Positions 13,234-18,493 of a stretch of 18,493 bases of DNA are shown piece by piece. This DNA comes from Lachnospiraceae bacterium (GTDB lineage Bacteria; Bacillota; Clostridia; Lachnospirales; Lachnospiraceae). Numbering within the stretch: position 1 is the first letter of the stretch; the number at the start of each line of letters is the position of its first letter. The stretch is from assembly GCA_900763175.1 (NCBI GenBank), contig CAAFJI010000310.1:1-18493 (forward strand). The letters run 5' to 3'. The position numbers and the translations under genes are program-made. The notes below the pieces were generated by a model, which was not told where the DNA came from, made no database searches, and saw only the letters and a program-made list of their open reading frames with translations.

Positions 13234-13989
13234 ATGAACTATGAAGATGTGCAAAAAGTTTCAAACGCAGCCAAAAACAAAATCGGGCTGTTGAACAGCG
13301 ATTTCCTGAAGTATTTTCTTCGTGCTGTGATGGCGGGCTTCTTTATCGATGTTGCCGTTATCTACAGTAATGTGATAGGAAACGTATTTTTAGGTTCAGA
13401 ACCGGCGTGGGGGAAATTCCTCGGCGCAATGGTGTTCTCGATTGCAGTTCTTCTGATCAGCCTGGTTGGTGGAGAGCTATTTACTGGCAACAATATGGTA
13501 ATGGCATTTGGCGCCTTCGACAAAAGTGTATCCTGGGGGGATGCGGGCAAGGTATGGCTGGTAAGCTATCTTGGCAATTTTGTTGGATGTGCGATTCTGG
13601 CCCTGCTTTTTGTGGGAGCTGGTGCATCCGGCTCAGCTGATTATTTCGCAGGCTTTATTAACAATAAGCTGACTATTCCAGTTGGTCAGATGTTCATGCG
13701 GGCAGTTCTCTGTAACTTCTTCGTATGTCTTGGTGTTCTCTGCGGAATCAAGCTGAAAAGTGAAACCGGTAAATTCCTTATGATCGTAATGTGTATCTCA
13801 GCATTCGTTTTCAGCGGATTTGAGCACTGCATTGCGAATATGGGAATTTTTGTAGTAAGCCTTGGTCTGGTAGACGGCCTTTCCGTTGGTCTGATGCTGA
13901 AAAGTATGCTGATCGTAACACTTGGAAATATGGTGGGAGGTGCTCTTTTACTGGCTTGGCCTTTAAGAAAGATGAGTGCAGATAAATAA
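13234..13989 (+). CDS. formate/nitrite transporter family channel (FocA/NirC type)
   Basis: A 251-residue membrane channel of the FNT family, which forms pentamers passing formate, nitrite or hydrosulfide. About six hydrophobic helices are seen. Family marks include 'GELFTGNNMVMAFGAF' (about 79-94), 'VWLVSYLGNFVGC' (about 108-120) and 'GFEHCIANMGIF' (about 195-206), which contains the conserved pore histidine. The start follows GGAGG. Substrate is not readable; formate is likely in a mixed-acid fermenter, and the neighbouring selD fits with selenium-dependent formate metabolism, but that is inference. topB begins one base after the stop. Confidence 0.88.
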   Translation: MNYEDVQKVSNAAKNKIGLLNSDFLKYFLRAVMAGFFIDVAVIYSNVIGNVFLGSEPAWGKFLGAMVFSIAVLLISLVGGELFTGNNMVMAFGAFDKSVSWGDAGKVWLVSYLGNFVGCAILALLFVGAGASGSADYFAGFINNKLTIPVGQMFMRAVLCNFFVCLGVLCGIKLKSETGKFLMIVMCISAFVFSGFEHCIANMGIFVVSLGLVDGLSVGLMLKSMLIVTLGNMVGGALLLAWPLRKMSADK

Positions 13990-13990
13990 T

Positions 13991-16036
13991 ATGTCAAAAG
14001 CTTTATACATAGCAGAGAAGCCCAGCGTGGCTCAGGAATTTGCAAAAGCTTTGAAATCCGGCGGAAAAAGACAGGATGGATATATTGAATCTGAAAACTG
14101 CGTGGTGACCTGGTGTGTTGGACATCTGGTCACCATGAGTTATCCTGAGAAATATGATATGAAATACAAAAGGTGGAGTTTAGATACCCTGCCTTTTTTG
14201 CCCCGTGATTTCAAATACGAAGTAATCCCTGGTGTGGAAAAACAGTTCCGGATCGTGAAGGGCCTTTTGAATCGCCCGGATGTGGACACAATTTACGTGT
14301 GTACAGACTCGGGACGGGAGGGAGAATATATTTACCGTCTGGTAGCACAGATGGCGGGAGTGGAAGGTAAGGTCCAGAAGCGTGTGTGGATCGACTCCCA
14401 GACAGAAGAAGAAATTATCCGTGGTATCCGTGAGGCAAAGGACATTTCTGAATATGACAACCTTGCCGCAGCCGCTTATCTTCGGGCAAAAGAAGATTAT
14501 CTTATGGGAATTAATTTTTCCCGTGTACTTACATTGCGTTATGGAAACAGCGTCACCAATTATCTTGGGGGAAAATACCAGGCAATTTCCGTTGGCCGTG
14601 TTATGACCTGTGTGCTTGGAATGGTGGTGCGCCGGGAACGGGAAATACGAGTATTTGTGAAAACCCCTTTTTACAGAGTGGTAAGCAGCATTGCCCTTGA
14701 AGGAGAAAACTTTGAGGGAGAGTGGAGGGCTGTAGAAGGCAGCCGTTATTTCCAGTCTCCTGTTTTATATAAAGAAAATGGATTTAAGAAAAAAGAAGAT
14801 GCCCAGAAGCTGATCAGTGAATTAAGCGCCTGTCCGCCTCTTACCTGCATAGTGGAAAAGGTGGAGCGGAAAAAGGAGAATAAAAACCCGCCTTTATTGT
14901 TCAATCTGGCAGAGCTTCAAAATGTCTGTTCCAAGCTGTTTAAGATCAGTCCGGATGAAACGCTTTCCATTGTTCAGGATCTGTATGAGAAAAAGCTGGT
15001 AACCTATCCCAGAACAGACGCCAGAGTGCTGTCAACAGCCGTGGCAAAAGAAATTTACAAAAATATTGCCGGATTACGCAGCTATCCTCAGGCTGGGGAG
15101 GCGGCTCAGGAGGCCCTGGATCTTGGAACATACAAAAATATTGCTAAGACTCGTTATACCAATGATAAGCAGATTACAGACCACTATGCGATCATCCCTA
15201 CCGGACAGGGGCTGGGAGCGCTAAAAAGCCTTTCCCTGACAGCTCAGAGAGTTTACGAGACGATCGTGAGGCGATTCCTTTGTATTTTTTATCCGCCAGC
15301 AGTCTATCAGAAAGTGAGCCTTGTAACAAAGATGGAAAATGAATCCTTTTTTTCCTCTTTTAAAGTGCTGTTAAGTGAGGGCTATCTGAAGATCGCAGCC
15401 AATTCCTTTGCTAAAAAGACAGCTGCAGAAAATGGAAAAACCGGGGATAATGACCAGGAGAGCGAGATTTCCTGTGACGAAGTATTGCTGGCTGCATTGC
15501 AGAAGCTGAAAAAGAATGATATACTAAACGTGAATGGTCTTGAAATAAAAGAGGGAGAGACTTCTCCGCCCAAACGCTATAATTCCGGTTCTATGATCCT
15601 GGCAATGGAGAATGCAGGTCAGCTCATTGAGGACGAGGATCTTCGTTCCCAGATCAAGGGAAGTGGGATCGGCACCAGTGCTACCAGAGCTGAGATCCTG
15701 AAGAAGCTGTTTAATATCCGGTATCTGTCTCTGAACAAGAAAACACAGGTGATCACCCCTACTCTTCAGGGAGAGATGATCTATGATGTGGTGAACTGTT
15801 CTATCCGTCAGCTGCTGAATCCGGAGCTGACAGCCAGCTGGGAAAAGGGTCTTACCCTTGTTGCGGAGGGCAGCATTACGGAACAGGAATATATGGATAA
15901 GCTGGAGCGCTTTGTCCGCCTGAAAACAAAGCAGGCTGAGGACAGCAATTTTCAGTATGCGCTGCGGCAGCTTTTTGATGGCGCGTCCCAATATTATAAA
16001 AAGCCGGAACGTCAGACAAAAGCAAAGAAGTCCTGA
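13991..16036 (+). CDS. topB: DNA topoisomerase III
   Basis: A 681-residue type IA topoisomerase that relaxes and decatenates DNA through a single-strand break. The N-terminal TOPRIM domain has 'YIAEKPSVAQEFAKAL', the acidic 'VCTDSGREGEYIYRL' and 'RVWIDSQTEEEI'. The catalytic tyrosine is in 'LVTYPRTDAR' (Tyr339). 'YNSGSMILAMENAG' and 'GIGTSATRAEIL' follow near 530-570. No C-terminal zinc fingers are present, as in most TopB proteins; the end is a short basic tail. ATG 13991 is chosen over a GTG at 13976, which would overlap the channel gene. No clear ribosome site exists, so translation is probably coupled to the channel gene, whose stop is one base away. Confidence 0.94.
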   Translation: MSKALYIAEKPSVAQEFAKALKSGGKRQDGYIESENCVVTWCVGHLVTMSYPEKYDMKYKRWSLDTLPFLPRDFKYEVIPGVEKQFRIVKGLLNRPDVDTIYVCTDSGREGEYIYRLVAQMAGVEGKVQKRVWIDSQTEEEIIRGIREAKDISEYDNLAAAAYLRAKEDYLMGINFSRVLTLRYGNSVTNYLGGKYQAISVGRVMTCVLGMVVRREREIRVFVKTPFYRVVSSIALEGENFEGEWRAVEGSRYFQSPVLYKENGFKKKEDAQKLISELSACPPLTCIVEKVERKKENKNPPLLFNLAELQNVCSKLFKISPDETLSIVQDLYEKKLVTYPRTDARVLSTAVAKEIYKNIAGLRSYPQAGEAAQEALDLGTYKNIAKTRYTNDKQITDHYAIIPTGQGLGALKSLSLTAQRVYETIVRRFLCIFYPPAVYQKVSLVTKMENESFFSSFKVLLSEGYLKIAANSFAKKTAAENGKTGDNDQESEISCDEVLLAALQKLKKNDILNVNGLEIKEGETSPPKRYNSGSMILAMENAGQLIEDEDLRSQIKGSGIGTSATRAEILKKLFNIRYLSLNKKTQVITPTLQGEMIYDVVNCSIRQLLNPELTASWEKGLTLVAEGSITEQEYMDKLERFVRLKTKQAEDSNFQYALRQLFDGASQYYKKPERQTKAKKS

Positions 16037-16090
16037 TGCTGTTGCTTACTGGGGATGTCTTGACTGAAACCAAACGAGGAGGAATTGAAA

Positions 16091-16759
16091 ATGCTGAAAG
16101 ATTTTACTGTTGCAAATATGCTGGATTTAAGCCAGACAATGGCAGGGGAACTTTTTGATGGAAAAACTTATCCATGGGAAGTGCTTCCGGAGATTGGTGA
16201 TTTTATTGTAAAACTGGGTAAAACTCTTGATCCCGATGAGTATGATTACCGGGAAGGAGATATCTGGATCGCAAAATCTGCAAAGGTCGCACCTACTGCC
16301 TGCATCAATGGACCAGCAATTATCGGAAAGGACACAGAGGTTCGCCACTGTGCATTTATCCGTGGGAAGGCTCTTGTTGGAGAGAGATGCGTAGTAGGAA
16401 ACTCTACAGAGCTTAAGAATGTGGTACTGTTTAACAATGTTCAGGTTCCTCATTATAATTATGTTGGAGATGCGGTACTTGGCTACAAATCCCATATGGG
16501 AGCAGGTTCTATCTGCTCGAATGTGAAGTCAGACAAGAAGCTTGTTGTAGTGAAGGATGGAGATGAGAAAATCGAAACAGGTCTTAAGAAATTTGGAGCT
16601 ATGCTGGCAGATCATGTTGAGGTTGGCTGTGGTTCTGTTCTGAATCCAGGAACTGTTATCGGAAGAAATACCAATATCTATCCTCTTTCCTCAGTGCGTG
16701 GCTGTGTTCCTGCGGATAGTATCTATAAGAATAAAGATGAGATTATAAAGAAACAGTGA
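16091..16759 (+). CDS. hexapeptide-repeat (left-handed beta-helix) transferase-like protein
   Basis: A 222-residue protein. The N-terminal ~55 residues are helical ('VANMLDLSQTMAGELFDG', then 'PWEVLPEIGDFI'). A left-handed beta-helix of hexapeptide repeats runs from about 60 to 210 ('IWIAKSAKVAPTACINGPAI', 'IGKDTEVRHCAFIRGKALVG', 'VGCGSVLNPGTVIGRNTNIY'). It resembles the C-terminal acetyltransferase half of GlmU-type enzymes, without a nucleotidyltransferase half. Such stand-alone proteins are often annotated as UDP-GlcNAc pyrophosphorylase-like; the substrate is not known. The ATG at 16091 follows GAGGAGG with good spacing. It lies 54 bases after topB, probably in the same transcript, and is followed by a strong terminator. 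Confidence 0.8.
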   Translation: MLKDFTVANMLDLSQTMAGELFDGKTYPWEVLPEIGDFIVKLGKTLDPDEYDYREGDIWIAKSAKVAPTACINGPAIIGKDTEVRHCAFIRGKALVGERCVVGNSTELKNVVLFNNVQVPHYNYVGDAVLGYKSHMGAGSICSNVKSDKKLVVVKDGDEKIETGLKKFGAMLADHVEVGCGSVLNPGTVIGRNTNIYPLSSVRGCVPADSIYKNKDEIIKKQ

Positions 16760-16776
16760 GAAAATAGAAGAGAAAG

Positions 16777-16835
16777 AAAAACGCCGGTAACAGCGACGGG
16801 ATTTGAGAAGATCCTGTCCTGCTGCTGGCGTTTTT
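16777..16835 (+). terminator. strong terminator after the hexapeptide protein gene
   Basis: AAAAACGCC at 16777 begins a long imperfect stem (about 22 pairs with a few mismatches) closing with GGCGTTTTT at 16827-16835. A-run and T-run at the two ends would let it end transcription from both the + unit and the converging TraX-family gene. Confidence 0.85.
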
Positions 16836-16850
16836 CTTTATGCTTCGGTT

Positions 16851-16900
16851 TGGAGCGTGCCTGAAAAAATATTCCTCCAATCTGTCTCCCCATTTTACAG
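16851..16900 (+). repeat. palindromic repeat, copy C (diverged)
   Basis: It opens TGGAGCGTGCC like copy A and shares ATTCCT.CAATCTG and CCATTTT.CAG in the same order and spacing, with one base fewer. The inverted ends have decayed (CTCCCC in place of GCTCC). It lies between the terminator and the end of the TraX-family gene. Confidence 0.6.
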
Positions 16901-16928
16901 GAAATATGCCCGGAATCCGGTTGCCCGG

Positions 16929-17672
16929 TTAGATTCCAAACCATTGTTTACGGATGATGGTGAGGATAGCAATATGTATCGGATAAAATGCGTAGAAGAA
17001 ATATTTTGCCCATTTTCCCTGAATAAATCCTCGTTTGCCGTTGTACAGATTCAGGGAGAGGAAAGCAAAGCAGGCCTTCCATTCGTAGATCAGCCAGCAG
17101 CTTCCGATCACTGCCTGGGCAGGCTTGTATTGATGAAGCCAGTACATGATCAACAGAAATACAAACCCTTTATACCCGTAATCTGCTTTCAGATAACAGG
17201 AGACTGCCAGAAGGACCAGCATGGAAACCAGCTGCAGGGATGGATTTTCCTGAAAGTGTTCAATCAGGCAGAAGGCGAGATATCCTAGAAATAAGGTAAA
17301 AAATACATTCTGCTTGTCAGGAAACAGCAGGGTGCCGTTCTGGGCAAAATTCCAGGGAATCTCGGAAATACAGGCGAAGATCAGAAGATTTCTTCCATAT
17401 TTAAAACGGTTGTGTGTGTGGAGAAATCCTTCTACCAGAAGGAAACAAAAAATGGGAAAAGCAGCCCTGCCTACATCACGCATAATGCGATAAAGGGAAT
17501 AGGTGGTGGTTCCAAGCTGAAACCAAGGGCTGGTTGCCGGAGGATAGTAGCGGAGCAGAAAAGATGCGGTATGGTCGATCAGCATGATCACCATAGCAAG
17601 TACTTTCAAGGTGCTGCCGCTTAGAAACCGATATTTCTCCGGAAAAAAAGAAGTAGATGTCTGCGCTGTCAT
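16929..17672 (-). CDS. TraX-family membrane protein
   Basis: A 247-residue polytopic protein of the TraX family. The N-terminal 'LSGSTLKVLAMVIMLIDHTA' block is its clearest mark. 'YRIMRDVGRAAFPIFCFLLVEGF' and 'FKYGRNLLIFACISEIPWNF' follow, then several more hydrophobic helices and 'YAFYPIHIAILTIIRK' at the end. F-plasmid TraX acetylates pilin; chromosomal relatives in Firmicutes have no settled role and are acyltransferase-like. The start at 17672 (CAT on +) follows GGGAGG; an upstream frame to 17846 lacks support. It has its own promoter and converges on the hexapeptide gene. No conjugation genes are near, so the name does not imply transfer. Confidence 0.82.
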   Translation of the reverse strand: MTAQTSTSFFPEKYRFLSGSTLKVLAMVIMLIDHTASFLLRYYPPATSPWFQLGTTTYSLYRIMRDVGRAAFPIFCFLLVEGFLHTHNRFKYGRNLLIFACISEIPWNFAQNGTLLFPDKQNVFFTLFLGYLAFCLIEHFQENPSLQLVSMLVLLAVSCYLKADYGYKGFVFLLIMYWLHQYKPAQAVIGSCWLIYEWKACFAFLSLNLYNGKRGFIQGKWAKYFFYAFYPIHIAILTIIRKQWFGI

Positions 17673-17728
17673 AATGCCTCCCTTGGCTCGGAGTAAAATA
17701 TCCGGCCCTGCAGTAAATTTTCTTCTAC

Positions 17729-17757
17729 AGTGTATCATAAAATGAAATTCTGTACAA
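17729..17757 (-). promoter_or_regulatory. promoter of the TraX-family gene
   Basis: On the minus strand TTGTAC (17757-17752), 17 bases, TACACT (17734-17729), 57 bases before the ATG. Confidence 0.55.
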
Positions 17758-17851
17758 TAGATATCCTTTAAACGGTACCGACAAGTTTTTCGTATTTTTT
17801 GCAAAATATGACTAGACGAAATGGGCATTTTGTGAGAAAATAACAATTAGG

Positions 17852-17869
17852 TTGTTAGGTCTTTAACAA
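17852..17869. promoter_or_regulatory. Rex operator before the NifU-like gene
   Basis: TTGTTAGGTCTTTAACAA matches the Rex consensus of Clostridia (TTGTTAA-N4-TTAACAA) at 13 of 14 defined positions. It lies 34 bases before the start codon. A possible promoter (TAGACG 17813-17818, 17 bases, GAAAAT 17836-17841) would put the operator just after the transcription start, where Rex would block when NADH is low. Confidence 0.7.
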
Positions 17870-17903
17870 CGATTAAGTAATCAACACTGAAAGGAGTCTT
17901 AAA

Positions 17904-18458
17904 ATGATTTACACTACTGAAGTTGAAAACATGTGCCCAGTAGCTAAGGGCGCAAAACATGAGCCAGCTCCGATTCCGGAAGAAGGTAAATGGGTCCATG
18001 CTAAAAAGATCGAAGATATTTCTGGTTTCACACATGGTGTAGGCTGGTGTGCTCCTCAGCAGGGTGCCTGTAAGCTGTCCTTAAATGTTAAGAATGGTGT
18101 AATCGAGGAAGCCCTTATTGAGACAATCGGATGTTCCGGTATGACACATTCTGCAGCTATGGCAGCAGAAGTTCTTCAGGGTAAGACAATTCTTGAAGCA
18201 TTAAATACAGACCTTGTCTGCGATGCAATCAATACAGCAATGAGAGAACTGTTCCTTCAGATCGTATATGGACGTACTCAGAGTGCTTTCTCTGATGACG
18301 GTCTTGCTGTAGGTGCAGGTCTTGAGGACCTTGGTAAAGGCCTTCGTTCCCAGGTTGGTACTATGTACGCTACCAAGGAAAAAGGAGTTCGTTATCTGGA
18401 AATGGCTGAGGGCTATATAACAGGTATCGCTATTGACGAAGATAATGGCATTATTTGA
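17904..18458 (+). CDS. NifU/IscU-like iron-sulfur scaffold protein
   Basis: A 184-residue protein related to the N-terminal scaffold domain of NifU/IscU, on which Fe-S clusters are built. Cysteines lie at 11, 49, 56, 77 and 106. The 'ALIETIGCSGMTHSAAMAAEVLQGKTILEAL' region (about 70-100) is the family-like core, with Cys77 in the place of an IscU ligand. The N-terminal 45 residues and C-terminal ~50 differ from classical IscU, so cluster building is inferred. It overlaps by 14 bases the gene for a GGGtGRT protein, a pairing that recurs in Lachnospiraceae. AAAGGAG precedes the ATG, and a Rex operator lies just upstream. Codon use suggests strong expression. Confidence 0.75.
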   Translation: MIYTTEVENMCPVAKGAKHEPAPIPEEGKWVHAKKIEDISGFTHGVGWCAPQQGACKLSLNVKNGVIEEALIETIGCSGMTHSAAMAAEVLQGKTILEALNTDLVCDAINTAMRELFLQIVYGRTQSAFSDDGLAVGAGLEDLGKGLRSQVGTMYATKEKGVRYLEMAEGYITGIAIDEDNGII

Positions 18459-18493
18459 AGGATATGAAAGAAGAATTGACCAGATTAACGCTG
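18445..18493 (+). CDS. GGGtGRT family protein, 5' end only
   Basis: ATG at 18445, inside the last codons of the NifU-like gene, opens MALFEGYERRIDQINA and runs off the window. This is the characteristic start of GGGtGRT proteins (about 330 residues, function unknown), which follow NifU-like genes in many Clostridia. The overlap implies translational coupling; GAAGATAA upstream is only a weak ribosome site. Confidence 0.75.
   Translation, partial: MALFEGYERRIDQINA

Noticed and set aside
13976..13990. GTG start for topB
   Set aside because: It would overlap the end of the channel gene and add five residues without homology; 'MSKALYIAEKPSVA' from 13991 is the usual start.

Overview
The window looks like chromosome of a Gram-positive gut anaerobe of the Lachnospiraceae type (Blautia, Dorea or Ruminococcus-like; this is inference from gene content and style, not a species call). 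Supporting signs are strong AGGAGG-type ribosome sites, a DUF3825 protein, an archaeal-type aspartate-semialdehyde dehydrogenase, a Clostridial phosphatidylserine decarboxylase with a GGST cleavage site, a Sec-containing SelD, and a NifU-like/GGGtGRT gene pair. No rRNA, tRNA, CRISPR array or phage structural gene was seen.

Layout. 1-1760: a DUF3825 gene and a single-pass membrane protein gene, both on +. 1789-5774: a minus-strand ABC importer pair (ATPase, then permease) whose permease gene is cut in two by a 2,428-bp insertion. The insertion (1897-4324) carries a small Cys-rich protein, a compact large-type serine recombinase and a GNAT acetyltransferase. The permease's last 34 codons lie at 1789-1893 and the rest at 4322-5014. 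A shared GAA triplet sits at both junctions, and removing one copy plus the insert restores an in-frame 265-residue permease. The element ends form an imperfect inverted repeat around that triplet, as expected for a serine-recombinase attachment site. 5870-9033: a + operon for membrane lipid synthesis (LPG-synthase/flippase-like membrane protein, pssA, psd) ending in queH. 9155-10534 argH and 10622-11707 asd, each with its own promoter. 11753-12070: a terminator, a candidate small RNA with its own terminator, and the selD promoter. 12071-13144: selD, read through an in-frame TGA (selenocysteine) with a SECIS-like hairpin. 13234-16759: a formate/nitrite-family channel, topB and a hexapeptide-repeat transferase. 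16929-17672: a TraX-family membrane protein on -. 17904-18493: a NifU-like scaffold protein overlapping the start of a GGGtGRT protein, behind a near-perfect Rex operator.

Functional links. pssA and psd together make phosphatidylethanolamine, and the first gene of that operon may move or modify lipid. SelD supplies selenophosphate and is itself a selenoprotein, so the cell must have a Sec decoding system elsewhere. The Rex operator before the NifU-like gene, and a weaker Rex-like site before the formate/nitrite channel, suggest control by NADH/NAD+ balance.

The most notable content is the recombinase element with readable attL/attR inside the permease gene. Its recombinase has a short upstream reading frame that runs over a dnaX-type A AAA AAG slippery heptamer. 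Also notable is a family of short palindromic repeats with copies near 854, 1933, 4171-4270, 9017 and 16851; these supply the 3' end of queH and the accidental tail of the broken permease.
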